Shown here: positions 1 through 8,425 of the stretch, in pieces | Layout: each line of letters opens with the position of its first letter | Numbering within the stretch: the first letter of the stretch is position 1 | NCBI RefSeq assembly: GCF_042445055.1 | Contig: NZ_CP170339.1 | Span: 2,170,001-2,234,000, forward strand | Length of the DNA stretch: 64,000 bases | Source: Falsihalocynthiibacter sp042445055 | GTDB taxonomy: Bacteria; Pseudomonadota; Alphaproteobacteria; Rhodobacterales; Rhodobacteraceae | Direction of reading: 5' to 3' | The notes under the pieces: generated by a model | Databases searched by the model: none | The model's input: only the letters and a program-made list of their open reading frames with translations | Told to the model about the DNA's origin: nothing | Program-made: the position numbers and the translations under genes

Positions 1-1565
1 CTGATAAAGAGTATCGACAGGCCAAACTGCGACTGTAGGTCCTTAAACAGGTTCAATATTTGAGCCTGAATGGAAACATCCAGCGCAGAAGTTGGTTCAT
101 CACAGATCAGAAACTCGGGACGGGCAACAAGTGCACGTGCGACGGCAATTCGCTGCCGCTGGCCGCCGGAAAACTGATGCGGGTATTTAAGCATCGCGCG
201 TTGCGGCATTTCTACCAGTTCAAGCACCGATGCGACGATCTTGCGCCGCTCCGCTTTGGATTTGGCGAGGCCAAAGAACCGAATTGGCTCGCCAATGATA
301 TCCTCGATCCGTTGGCGGTTGTTTAGCGAAGAATAAGGATCCTGAAACACCATCTGAATCTTGCGCCGCGCAGCATGATGACGGCCACGATCGCGCCCGA
401 GGGCAAGCTCGGCACCTTCAAATTCGATTGAGCCGCTAGACGGTCGAAGCAGGCCGACAATAGACTTCGCGAGTGTCGATTTCCCCGAGCCACTCTCACC
501 GATGATGCCAAGTGTTTGCCCCGCGGTAACGTCCAAGGAAACATCGCTAAGCGCCTTAAAACCCTCGGATTTTTTGAGGCCAAGAAATGAGGACTGCCCG
601 AAAGTTACGTCGATATTCTTGAGCGCAAGGATCGTATCTCCCTTGCTCTTTTCCTTTGGGCCACCAAGCAACCAGCCCGAGGCGAACTCGGCACTTGCGC
701 CGCTTACTTTCCACTGCAACTCGGGCGATGATAGGTTTGTCTTCTCGGCGATGATATTGGCAAAACGCTCCTGCTTTTTACCCAAACGCGGAACGGCGGC
801 CATAAGGGCCTTGGTGTATTCCGCCTTGGGTGCTCCGAGGATTTGGGCGGTCTCGCCTTCTTCGATCAAACGCCCATTGCGAAGAACGGACACCGTGTCG
901 GTGATCTCGGCAATCACGCCGATATCGTGCGTAATCAGAATAAATCCAACGCCACGCTCATCGGCTAGCCGTCGCAAGAGTTCAAGGATTTGCTTCTGAA
1001 TTGCCACATCAAGGGCAGTCGTTGGCTCGTCCGCAATAATCAGGTCGGGGTCGGTACAAAGCGCAAGCGCGATCACCACGCGTTGACGCATACCGCCGGA
1101 AAACTGGTGCGGATAGTCGCCCATGCGTTCTTCGGCCTGCTCAATGCCCGTTTCATGCAAGAGATCAATGGCCTGAGCGCGTGCTGTCGCATAGTTAATA
1201 TCCGCATGCTGGCGGATGGTTTCCACGAGTTGATCCTCGATTGTCAGCAGCGGATTAAGCGATGTTTGCGGGTCCTGAAAGATCATTGAAATCTTGGCGC
1301 CGCGCAACTTGTGATAGGCCGCATTGGACAACCCGCGCAGGCTCTCGCCGTGCAGTCTTACATCTCCTTCGGCGATATATCCGGGCGATGGGATAAGGCC
1401 GATGATCGCCGAACCAATGGTCGATTTCCCCGCGCCGGATTCCCCGACCAGCCCGTGGATTTCACCTTTGGATAGCGAGAGGTTCACGCCTTCGATCGCG
1501 GTGAAATCCCCGAACCGCGTGGGATATTTTACCGTCAGATTGGTGACGCTCAGAAGTTCGGTCAT
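1..1565 (-). CDS. Dipeptide/oligopeptide ABC transporter, fused double ATPase (3' end cut by window edge)
   Basis: The product would energise uptake of peptides or similar solutes through the two permeases encoded just upstream. On the minus strand the frame opens with ATG at 1565, sharing one base with the preceding permease stop (TAATG), and stays open to position 1, about 521 codons. Two ABC domains are visible. The first has Walker A GESGAGKST near 1430 and signature FSGGMRQRV near 1100; the second has Walker A GESGSGKS near 490 and signature FSGGQRQRI near 165. The frame leaves the window just after ILNLFKDLQ..GLSILFI, the stretch before the H-loop of OppF/DppF-type domains, so only the C-terminus is missing. 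Fused DppD-DppF arrangements are common in Rhodobacteraceae. Substrate unknown. Confidence 0.9.
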   Translation of the reverse strand, partial: MTELLSVTNLTVKYPTRFGDFTAIEGVNLSLSKGEIHGLVGESGAGKSTIGSAIIGLIPSPGYIAEGDVRLHGESLRGLSNAAYHKLRGAKISMIFQDPQTSLNPLLTIEDQLVETIRQHADINYATARAQAIDLLHETGIEQAEERMGDYPHQFSGGMRQRVVIALALCTDPDLIIADEPTTALDVAIQKQILELLRRLADERGVGFILITHDIGVIAEITDTVSVLRNGRLIEEGETAQILGAPKAEYTKALMAAVPRLGKKQERFANIIAEKTNLSSPELQWKVSGASAEFASGWLLGGPKEKSKGDTILALKNIDVTFGQSSFLGLKKSEGFKALSDVSLDVTAGQTLGIIGESGSGKSTLAKSIVGLLRPSSGSIEFEGAELALGRDRGRHHAARRKIQMVFQDPYSSLNNRQRIEDIIGEPIRFFGLAKSKAERRKIVASVLELVEMPQRAMLKYPHQFSGGQRQRIAVARALVARPEFLICDEPTSALDVSIQAQILNLFKDLQSQFGLSILFI

Positions 1566-2482
1566 TAACGCAACCTCGGGTTCAAAACACGGCGCAGGAA
1601 GTCGCCGAGAATGTTGATCGAAACGATCATGATGATCAGGGTTAAGGATGGGAAAATCACGATCCACCACTCGCCCGAGAAGATGTACTCTGTCCCGATC
1701 CGAATGAGTGTCCCCAATGAGGGCTGGTTTGGCGGCACGCCTACCCCGAGGAAGCTCAGCGTAGCCTCAAGAAGGATAGCAACCGCAAGGTCAACGGTGC
1801 CGATCACAAGCAATGGCCCCATGATATTCGGAAGGATCGCGACGATCATAATGCGAAGCGGATGCAACCCCATGATTTCAGCGGCTTGCACGTACTCTTT
1901 GTTGCGCTCCACAAATGTTGAAGCGCGCGCGGTCCGTGCGAAATTTACCCAAAGCGAGAGGCCAATCGCAACGGTCAGAACCACAAGGAGCAAATCTTCA
2001 TGCTGCTCGCGCGGTAGAATGCCCCGCGCAACGCCGTCGACAAGCAAGGCGGTCAGGATTGCCGGAAGTGAAAGCTGTACGTCCGCAATCCGCATCACCA
2101 CCGCATCAAAACGCCCCCCGAAATACCCCGCAGCAAGCCCAAGCCCAGTGCCGAGGATCGCAGCGAACGCCACCGACGAAAGCCCGACAAGCAACGACAA
2201 CCGCGTGCCGTAAAGGATTGATGACAACAGATCGCGTCCCTGATCATCCGTCCCGATGAAGTACCGCGGATCGCCCCCATCGGCCCACATCGGCGGCAAG
2301 AAACTATCCAGAAGATCAAAGCTCGCGAGGTCATAAGGATTGCTCGGCGCGATCCACGGCGCGAGCAATGCGCCAAAAACCGAGACAAACGCAATAATCG
2401 CGGCGATTTGGGTGATGGGGCTGCGCAGGAACAGGTAGATAACTTCGTTTTCGATGCGCACGCGACGCCAATATTCCAACAT
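1565..2482 (-). CDS. Dipeptide-type ABC transporter permease (DppC/OppC family)
   Basis: An inner-membrane channel half of a peptide/nickel-type importer, 305 residues. It shows the OppC N-terminal layout: a short cytoplasmic lead, a first membrane helix near residues 25-47, then the periplasmic stretch with the FDLLDSF and GTDDQGRDLLSSILYGTR motifs typical of DppC. The EAA-type cytoplasmic loop follows (EIMGLHPLRIMIVAILPN). The start overlaps the previous permease stop as TGATG, and the stop overlaps the ATPase start, so the three minus-strand genes are translationally coupled. Confidence 0.93.
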   Translation of the reverse strand: MLEYWRRVRIENEVIYLFLRSPITQIAAIIAFVSVFGALLAPWIAPSNPYDLASFDLLDSFLPPMWADGGDPRYFIGTDDQGRDLLSSILYGTRLSLLVGLSSVAFAAILGTGLGLAAGYFGGRFDAVVMRIADVQLSLPAILTALLVDGVARGILPREQHEDLLLVVLTVAIGLSLWVNFARTARASTFVERNKEYVQAAEIMGLHPLRIMIVAILPNIMGPLLVIGTVDLAVAILLEATLSFLGVGVPPNQPSLGTLIRIGTEYIFSGEWWIVIFPSLTLIIMIVSINILGDFLRRVLNPRLR

Positions 2483-3459
2483 CAGTTTGCCTCCGATTTC
2501 AAACGAACACGGGGGTCAATCACGAAATACAGCAAATCCACCACAAGGTTGATAACCACAAAAATCAACGCGATAACAACGAGGTATACGGACATCACGG
2601 GGATATCGACATAGCGAATGCTCTCTAGGAACAAAAGCCCCATCCCTGGCCATTGAAAGACACTCTCGGTTACAATCGAGAAGGCGATGATGCCGCCAAA
2701 CTGCAATCCGATGATCGTAATGACCGGCACCATAGAATTCCGAAGCGCATGGCGATAGTGCACCGTCCGATAGTCGATCCCGCGCGAAATCGCGAACTTA
2801 ACAAAGTCGGTTTGCATGACGTCTTGCATCTCGGAACGCACAAGACGCATGGTGAGCGTCAACTGATAAATCCCGAGCGTGACAGCAGGCAGGATGAGTG
2901 CCTTGAGGCCGCTTACGCTCAAGAAGTTGGTTTTCCACCAACCAATCTCGACGACATCGCCCCGCCCGAAGGTCGGCAACCAACCAAGCTGTACCCCGAA
3001 GATATAAATGAGGAATATGCCGATAACGAATGTCGGAATCGACACTCCAATCAGCGTCACAATCAGGATTGCGTTCGACGCCGCTCCGTCTTTGTGAAGG
3101 GCGGTATAAATTCCTGCAGGGATGCCAACAGCCAGCGAAATCAGCAGCGAGACAAAGCCCAACTCCACCGTCGCGGGCATACGATCAAGCAACATCTCTC
3201 CGATTGGTTGGCGCGTGCGATAGGAATATCCGAACTCCCCCTGCAACAGATTGCCTACAAAACGGGCATATTGCGTAATGACAGGATCGTTCAAACCAAG
3301 CTGCTCGCGCAGGCGCTCTTGATCCTCAATTGAGGTCTCCTGCCCTACCATTACGGCAACCGGATCACCCACGAATCGAAAGAGTGCAAATGCAAGCAAA
3401 CTCACGGCCAGCATAACAAATATTGACTGAACCAGCCGTCTAAGAACAAAAAGTGCCAC
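2482..3459 (-). CDS. Dipeptide-type ABC transporter permease (DppB/OppB family)
   Basis: The partner channel subunit of the DppC-like permease. The C-terminal half carries the permease loop SRGIDYRTVHYRHALRNSMVP, and the protein ends VIDPRVRLK, the usual DppB tail. I chose the GTG at 3459 (MALFVLRRLVQ) because a GGGGG run lies just upstream and DppB proteins normally begin close to this RRL motif; a TTG at 3471 is the alternative. First gene of a minus-strand operon whose binding protein is transcribed divergently. Confidence 0.9.
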   Translation of the reverse strand: MALFVLRRLVQSIFVMLAVSLLAFALFRFVGDPVAVMVGQETSIEDQERLREQLGLNDPVITQYARFVGNLLQGEFGYSYRTRQPIGEMLLDRMPATVELGFVSLLISLAVGIPAGIYTALHKDGAASNAILIVTLIGVSIPTFVIGIFLIYIFGVQLGWLPTFGRGDVVEIGWWKTNFLSVSGLKALILPAVTLGIYQLTLTMRLVRSEMQDVMQTDFVKFAISRGIDYRTVHYRHALRNSMVPVITIIGLQFGGIIAFSIVTESVFQWPGMGLLFLESIRYVDIPVMSVYLVVIALIFVVINLVVDLLYFVIDPRVRLKSEAN

Positions 3460-3571
3460 GTACGCCCCCAAAGCTTCGTGTAAATTTGGCAGGCATGACG
3501 CAGGAGTTCCAGCACAAAAATTTCGCAGCTAAAAAAATCACATCTTTGTGAAATTGTGACCACTTAGGGGG

Positions 3572-3600
3572 TTGGACACTGGCCGCGCTTGCCCCTAGGT
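3572..3600 (+). promoter_or_regulatory. Possible sigma70-type promoter for the binding-protein gene
   Basis: The 200-base gap between the divergent dppB-like and binding-protein genes contains TTGGAC (3572-3577), a 17-base spacer and CTAGGT (3595-3600). The -35 box is good and the -10 box poor. This is a suggestion from spacing only; I saw no clear operator palindrome in the gap. Confidence 0.25.
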
Positions 3601-3659
3601 TCATGCGGTAAACAACCGCACCAAGGGTGCCCATGCGCCCGATCATGGGGAGACAACAC

Positions 3660-5243
3660 ATGAATTTCTTATCAAAACCGATTGCCAGAACAATGGCGGC
3701 GAGCCTTGCGCTAAGCATGGCCGCAGGCGTTGCTTCGGCGGAAACGTTCAAATGGGCAGGCTCGACCGACCCGCAAACGATGGACCCCCATGCCGTAAAC
3801 GCGGCGCCGGTTCTTGGCTTTCTGAACAACGTTTATGAAGGCCTCGTCCGCCGCAACAAAGAGATGAAGATCGAAGGCGCACTCGCCGAGAGCTGGGAGC
3901 CACTCGGTGGTGACGGCTGGCGTTTTCACCTTCGCAAAGACGTGAAATTCCACGACGGTTCGGACTTCACCGCCGAGGACGTGATGGCCTCCTATGAGCG
4001 CGCGAGCTCTGAAGAAGCAGATGTACGCTCGTGGTTTGCGCCAGTTGAAAGCGTTGTTGTCCAAGACGAATACACAATCGACTTTATGACCAAGTCTCCG
4101 AACCCGTTATTTCCTGACTCAATCGCGAACTTCATGATCATGGATTCCGGTTGGCTTGAAGCAAACGGCGCCGAGCGCCCAGCCAAAGACGCCGAGAACT
4201 TTGCCACGCGCAATGCCAACGGAACGGGTGCGTTTGTCCTGACATCGCGCGATCCTGGGGTCCGTACCACGCTTGCGCCGTTTGATGGCTGGTGGGACGA
4301 GCTTGAAAGCAACGTGACCGAAGCGATCTTTACGCCGATTGGCGAGGCATCCACTGGTATGGCCGCGCTCCTGTCTGGCGAGATCGACTTTATCGCGCCG
4401 ATCCCGCTTCAGGACGTGCCACGCATGAAGGAAACGCCCGGTTTCACCGTGCACGAAGGTGTTGAGGCCCGCGTAATGATGCTTGGTTTTGGCCACGGCG
4501 CGCCGACCCTCAAGTATTCCGACGAAACAACCGACAAGAACCCGTTTCAGGACCCACGCGTTCGCAAAGCGGTTTACCAAGCGATTGACGTTGATGCGCT
4601 GACGCAAAAGATCATGCGCGACACAGCAGAGCCTGTTTCGCAGCTTGTTTCCAAGGAAATGAAGGGCTTCTCAACTGATTTGACCGAGCGCTTCCCCTAT
4701 GATCCAGAAGCTGCGAAAGCGCTCTTGGCCGAAGCAGGATATGCTGATGGGTTCTCGTTTGGTCTGATGTGCCCGAATGATCGCTATATCAACGATGAGG
4801 CGATCTGTCGTGCGACGGCGTCCATGCTTGCGAAAATTGGTATCACGGCAAAACTCTCCTCGATGCCAGTTCGGAACTACTGGCCAGAACTTCGCGAAGA
4901 CAACTTTGATATGTACTTCCTAGGCTGGTCCCCAGGCACATTTGACGCAGAGCACCCGCTCCGTTTCCTCGCCGTTACACCGAACGAAGAGAAAAAGATC
5001 GGTTCGTGGAACTTTGGTGACTACTCGAATGAGCGCGTAGATGAGTTGCTTCCGATGATCCAAACAGAGATCGACCCAGACAAACGTCAGGCGTTGATCG
5101 ACGAGGCGCATGCGATCCTTCAGGAAGAGGTCGCATATATTCCGCTGTATGTTCAGCCGCTTATCTGGGCGACCAAAGACAACATCGACCTGACACAACG
5201 CACGGATAACTTCTTTATTCTGCGCTGGGTTACGGTAAACTAA
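3660..5243 (+). CDS. Periplasmic peptide-type substrate-binding protein (SBP family 5)
   Basis: The extracytoplasmic receptor for the divergent DppBC(DF) transporter, 527 residues. The ATG at 3660 has a GGGGAG ribosome site nine bases upstream and is followed by a classical signal peptide ending VASA|ETF near residue 26, so upstream in-frame starts are unlikely. The mature protein has family-5 landmarks: TDPQTMDPH, VYEGLVRRNK, WRFHLRKDVKFHDG, FTAEDV and DPRVRKAVYQAID. Peptides, nickel or other solutes are all possible in this family. A strong hairpin terminator follows immediately, separating it from the nitrile hydratase genes. Confidence 0.93.
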   Translation: MNFLSKPIARTMAASLALSMAAGVASAETFKWAGSTDPQTMDPHAVNAAPVLGFLNNVYEGLVRRNKEMKIEGALAESWEPLGGDGWRFHLRKDVKFHDGSDFTAEDVMASYERASSEEADVRSWFAPVESVVVQDEYTIDFMTKSPNPLFPDSIANFMIMDSGWLEANGAERPAKDAENFATRNANGTGAFVLTSRDPGVRTTLAPFDGWWDELESNVTEAIFTPIGEASTGMAALLSGEIDFIAPIPLQDVPRMKETPGFTVHEGVEARVMMLGFGHGAPTLKYSDETTDKNPFQDPRVRKAVYQAIDVDALTQKIMRDTAEPVSQLVSKEMKGFSTDLTERFPYDPEAAKALLAEAGYADGFSFGLMCPNDRYINDEAICRATASMLAKIGITAKLSSMPVRNYWPELREDNFDMYFLGWSPGTFDAEHPLRFLAVTPNEEKKIGSWNFGDYSNERVDELLPMIQTEIDPDKRQALIDEAHAILQEEVAYIPLYVQPLIWATKDNIDLTQRTDNFFILRWVTVN

Positions 5244-5251
5244 GACGACCA

Positions 5252-5280
5252 GAGGGGGCCCTTGGCCCCCTCCCTTATTT
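5252..5280 (+). terminator. Rho-independent-type terminator
   Basis: A perfect 9-bp stem, GAGGGGGCC with GGCCCCCTC around a three-base loop (5252-5272), is followed by CCTTATTT. It sits directly after the binding-protein stop and ahead of nthA. Confidence 0.75.
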
Positions 5281-5290
5281 CGGGGACACC

Positions 5291-5908
5291 ATGCCACACG
5301 ACCACGACGACCACCCGCACAGTCACCTCCCGACCGACCCCGAGCTACGGGTCCGCGCGCTTGAGAGCCTCTTGGTCGAAAAGGGCTTGGTCGACAGTGC
5401 CACGCTCGACGCCATCATCGACACCTATGAAAACAAAATCGGCCCTCGCAATGGCGCGCGGGTCGTCGCGCGTTCGTGGTGTGATCCGGCATTTAGAGAG
5501 CGCCTGCTCGCGGATGCGACTTCCGCGATTGCCGAGCTAGGGTTTGCTGGCCGTCAAGGCGAGCATATGGTCGCCGTCGAGAACACCCCGGCGCGTCATA
5601 ACCTCGTCGTTTGCACCCTGTGCAGTTGTTACCCTTGGCCCGTTTTGGGCATCCCACCTGCGTGGTATAAATCCGATGCCTATCGCAGCCGCGCCATCCG
5701 TGAAGCGCGCAAAGTACTGGCAGAGTTTGGCGTTGAACTCCTCCCCGAGCAGTCCGTTCGCGTTTGGGATTCCACCGCCGAGGTCCGTTATCTGGTCATT
5801 CCGCAGCGCCCAGAAGGTACAGAGAACCTAAGCGAAGACGCACTCGCCGAACTGGTTACGCGCAATAGCATGATTGGCACCGACATTCCCAAAGGCCCCG
5901 CATCATGA
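5291..5908 (+). CDS. nthA: Nitrile hydratase alpha subunit, cobalt type
   Basis: Metal-bearing subunit of nitrile hydratase, which converts nitriles to amides. The active-site motif V-C-T-L-C-S-C lies at residues 107-113 (Cys108, Cys111, Cys113); Thr at the second position is the pattern of cobalt rather than iron enzymes, and a YPWP sequence follows as usual. The N-terminus is rich in His and Asp (first 12 residues). Length is 205 residues, normal for the family. It is the first gene of a three-gene operon whose members overlap by four bases. No amidase gene lies in the window, so the fate of the amide is not explained here. Confidence 0.95.
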   Translation: MPHDHDDHPHSHLPTDPELRVRALESLLVEKGLVDSATLDAIIDTYENKIGPRNGARVVARSWCDPAFRERLLADATSAIAELGFAGRQGEHMVAVENTPARHNLVVCTLCSCYPWPVLGIPPAWYKSDAYRSRAIREARKVLAEFGVELLPEQSVRVWDSTAEVRYLVIPQRPEGTENLSEDALAELVTRNSMIGTDIPKGPAS

Positions 5909-6600
5909 GCCGTATCCACGACATGGGCGGGCGCTTTGGCGATGGTCCGATCCCTGAGAAAGACGATAACGAAGTCTTTCATTCCGAATGGGAGGCCCGC
6001 GCGCTGGCGCTCAATCTAGCTTGTGGTGCCCTTGGCGCATGGAATATCGACGCAAGCCGCCACGCGCGCGAGTGCCTTGCACCCAAGGATTATTCCGCCT
6101 TCACCTACTACGAAAAATGGCTCGCTGGCCTGACGGATATTCTCGTCGAGCGAGAGGTCATTAGTCGCGACGATTTGGATCGCGCCTCTGCGTCCATTGC
6201 CAGCGATCAACCGCCTTCTCCCGCCCAAGAGCAACATCCCCGCATTTTCCGCGCAGAGAATGTGCTCAAGGGAGTCACGACGCGCGTCCCCTATTCGCGC
6301 GACATTGCGGGTGCGCCACGCTTTGTGGTTGGCGCGCGGGTGCGCGCGGTTCCCCACGCGCGCAACAAATCGGTTGAGGGAGGTCACACGCGCCTGCCCC
6401 GTTATGCGGCTGGTCGCGTGGGAACGATTGAACTTATCCACGGCGCGCATGTTTTTCCGGATTCGAACGCACATTTTCAAGGAGAGGCGCCAGAGCCGCT
6501 TTATGCGGTTCGCTTTACTGCGCAAGAACTGTGGGGAACGGATACCAACGACGAGATGGTTCTTGACCTCTGGGAGAGTTATCTGGAGCCGATTGAATGA
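5905..6600 (+). CDS. nthB: Nitrile hydratase beta subunit
   Basis: Structural partner of the alpha subunit, 231 residues. The N-terminus IHDMGGRFGDGPI and the following FHSEWEARALAL helix are the beta-subunit signature. The C-terminal SH3-like barrel contains FVVGARVRAV, H.RLPRYAAGRVGTIE and YAVRFTAQELWG. The start overlaps the nthA stop (ATGA), indicating coupled translation at matched stoichiometry. Confidence 0.95.
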   Translation: MSRIHDMGGRFGDGPIPEKDDNEVFHSEWEARALALNLACGALGAWNIDASRHARECLAPKDYSAFTYYEKWLAGLTDILVEREVISRDDLDRASASIASDQPPSPAQEQHPRIFRAENVLKGVTTRVPYSRDIAGAPRFVVGARVRAVPHARNKSVEGGHTRLPRYAAGRVGTIELIHGAHVFPDSNAHFQGEAPEPLYAVRFTAQELWGTDTNDEMVLDLWESYLEPIE

Positions 6601-6917
6601 CCACACCCGAAAAACCATTCGAAGCGCCTTGGCACGGACAGGCCTTCGCGCTCGCGGTTGCGTTGAACGAAACGGGGCATTTTGAATGGTCAGAATGGGC
6701 CGAGATGTTCGGCGCGGAACTGGCGAAAAGTGACGCGGAGCTTGACGGAAGCGACGATTACTATCGGGCTTGGGTCACAACGCTTGAACGTCTGCTGGTG
6801 TCCAAAGGGACGCTTGCACCAGACGCGCTCGCGCTCATGAAATCCCTTTGGACTGACGCGTTCCTAACCACCCCGCATGGACAGCCCGTCCACCCCAAGA
6901 GGCCACCTAAACCGTAG
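6597..6917 (+). CDS. Nitrile hydratase accessory/activator protein (metallochaperone)
   Basis: A 106-residue protein homologous to the N-terminal half of the beta subunit, as in P14K/NhlE-type activators that help insert cobalt into the alpha subunit. Visible family features are FEAPWHGQAFALAVALNE, FEWSEWAEMFG, DYYRAWVTTLERLLVSKG and the TPHGQPV tail. It overlaps nthB by four bases (ATGA). Its stop codon sits inside the right arm of a hairpin and it overlaps the convergent methyltransferase gene by 11 bases. Confidence 0.9.
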   Translation: MTTPEKPFEAPWHGQAFALAVALNETGHFEWSEWAEMFGAELAKSDAELDGSDDYYRAWVTTLERLLVSKGTLAPDALALMKSLWTDAFLTTPHGQPVHPKRPPKP

Positions 6918-6922
6918 GTGGC
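6902..6922. terminator. Bidirectional hairpin built from the overlapping 3' ends of two genes
   Basis: GCCACCTA (6902-6909) pairs perfectly with TAGGTGGC (6915-6922) around AACCG. The plus-strand stop TAG (6915-6917) and the minus-strand stop (6907-6909) lie in opposite arms. A CTTCCTT stretch follows on the plus strand. Confidence 0.6.
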
Positions 6923-7638
6923 GCTTCCTTCTCGGTAAGACGCGTGCCGTAAATCCGACGCATATCAGGCCCTTCGGTGCAATACATATGCACCCAGATA
7001 TATGCGTGCTGGAACAGGGCAACAACAAGTGCGTTCCACGAACCATACAAAAGTGCAATCCCAGAAAGCCCTAAGAATACAACACCATACATGCCATTAT
7101 CGGTATATTTATATATCCCCTGATTTACCAATGGCATCTGCGCATATTCATCGCGAAAGTGATCTCCGCCCAGTGCGCGCGGCAGTGTGAAATACTCCAG
7201 CACCGAATAAAGCCCGTAACCCGCAACCCCGATCAACGCGAGGCCGAGGATAATCTCGGCAGGACGAATACCCGTGATCGGCGTTGTGTCACTCCAGCCC
7301 GTAAGCATGATCAAGAGCGGGCGCGCAATGAGAAGCGGCATGAATATCGCGGCCCATACCTGCATATCCCGGTCGCCAAACCTCTTGCTCATCCAATTCT
7401 TGTAGAGTTGAAGCCGGAAAACAGCCGCAACCACGAACTGATGCACAATCGCGAGAATGATTGCGAATTTGGCCCAAGTCACCGTGTTGAGCATCAAATA
7501 CCACGGCCCGTCATCGACCCGAACCAGAAGCGAGCACGCGCCAATTCCCATGAACACGGCAATTCCCAAGTGCTGTAGCTGCCCCTCGATCAAATCGCGG
7601 TTGGTTGCGTTTGCACGGATATTTTCCAAATGTGACAT
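6907..7638 (-). CDS. Integral-membrane methyltransferase family protein (PEMT/ICMT-like)
   Basis: A 243-residue polytopic membrane protein with about six hydrophobic segments. The C-terminal part (VNQGIYKYTDNGMYGVVFLGL, then AYIWVHMYCTEGPDMRRIYG) resembles the SAM-binding end of phospholipid and isoprenylcysteine methyltransferases, where a conserved Glu and YG motif close the cofactor site. A role in lipid N-methylation is therefore plausible but unproven; this is not the soluble PmtA type. The start has an AAGGA site upstream. It converges on the nitrile hydratase operon and is followed upstream by an unrelated coiled-coil gene on the same strand. Confidence 0.6.
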   Translation of the reverse strand: MSHLENIRANATNRDLIEGQLQHLGIAVFMGIGACSLLVRVDDGPWYLMLNTVTWAKFAIILAIVHQFVVAAVFRLQLYKNWMSKRFGDRDMQVWAAIFMPLLIARPLLIMLTGWSDTTPITGIRPAEIILGLALIGVAGYGLYSVLEYFTLPRALGGDHFRDEYAQMPLVNQGIYKYTDNGMYGVVFLGLSGIALLYGSWNALVVALFQHAYIWVHMYCTEGPDMRRIYGTRLTEKEAPPTV

Positions 7639-7678
7639 GGCGTATTCCTTTCTTGTGCTGGTTCCTGTCGGGCAACGA

Positions 7679-8146
7679 TCAGATTTCGGACGATGTCGGC
7701 ATTACACAGCCCGCAAGGTCCGCCGCCCCCGTAACGAGCTCCTGAACCCCCTTCTCGATCGTGTAATCCACAAGCATCTTCGGATCTTGAAGCACCTCGC
7801 CCACTTGCGCCCGAATGCCCGAAATCCTTGTGTTCAACGTGTCCACCTGCGCGCTAATTGCCGCGAGCCGCTCAGAGCGCTCCGCCCCCAATTCTAGCGG
7901 TGCTTCGCGGAATGCGGCCAACTCGGCCTGCAAATTAGCGACCTGATCGGTCAGCCCGTCAACCGAGTCCTTGAGTGGCTCAACCTGAATGAGGTTCTGT
8001 GCGAAAGTCGCCGTCAGCCCGTCGATTTTCTGAAGAACCCGCAATTCAAGGAACAAGCACACCGCAATCAAGATCAGTGTCGCATTCAACATGGCGAGCA
8101 ACAAGTTCAGAACTGTCTTGCCGAGGCGCGAAGAGAAAGTGTTCAT
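7679..8146 (-). CDS. Hypothetical single-pass membrane protein with periplasmic coiled coil
   Basis: 155 residues. One hydrophobic helix at about residues 13-33 (LNLLLAMLNATLILIAVCLF) is followed by a long heptad-like region, residues 40-125, rich in Leu, Gln, Asp and Glu, then a short Gly/Ala-rich tail with a lone Cys. I recognise no catalytic family. AGGA lies eight bases before the ATG. It sits 40 bases upstream of the PEMT-like gene on the same strand and may be co-transcribed with it. Confidence 0.65.
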   Translation of the reverse strand: MNTFSSRLGKTVLNLLLAMLNATLILIAVCLFLELRVLQKIDGLTATFAQNLIQVEPLKDSVDGLTDQVANLQAELAAFREAPLELGAERSERLAAISAQVDTLNTRISGIRAQVGEVLQDPKMLVDYTIEKGVQELVTGAADLAGCVMPTSSEI

Positions 8147-8425
8147 AAAAGTATCCTAAGTATGGCGAAATGCTGTTTCTGTAATCAATGCGGCTTCCCC
8201 AACAGTGTGCGCTCTACAACGTCTTGATGCAATTCAGAAATCCAAGCGCACTCTCGCTTGTCCTCCTCAACTTTTCGCGACCTCGATAGTATTAGACAAA
8301 AGTCTATGGCAAAGTTTCCGAGAATTGGCTCGGGCCAGTTCCTGAATGAACGCAAGTATTTCCACCATGGGGCGGCCAATTATCGTCCCAGATTCTAATC
8401 AATTATAGCAGAACCGGAGAGACAA

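Noticed and set aside
3440..3829. A 129-codon minus-strand frame opposite the binding-protein signal sequence
   Set aside because: It overlaps the supported binding-protein start and the intergenic promoter region, with no domain pattern.
8185..8379. A 64-codon minus-strand frame in the gap before the MBL-fold gene
   Set aside because: No recognised motif, no good ribosome site and no neighbour support. The gap is better read as promoter DNA.
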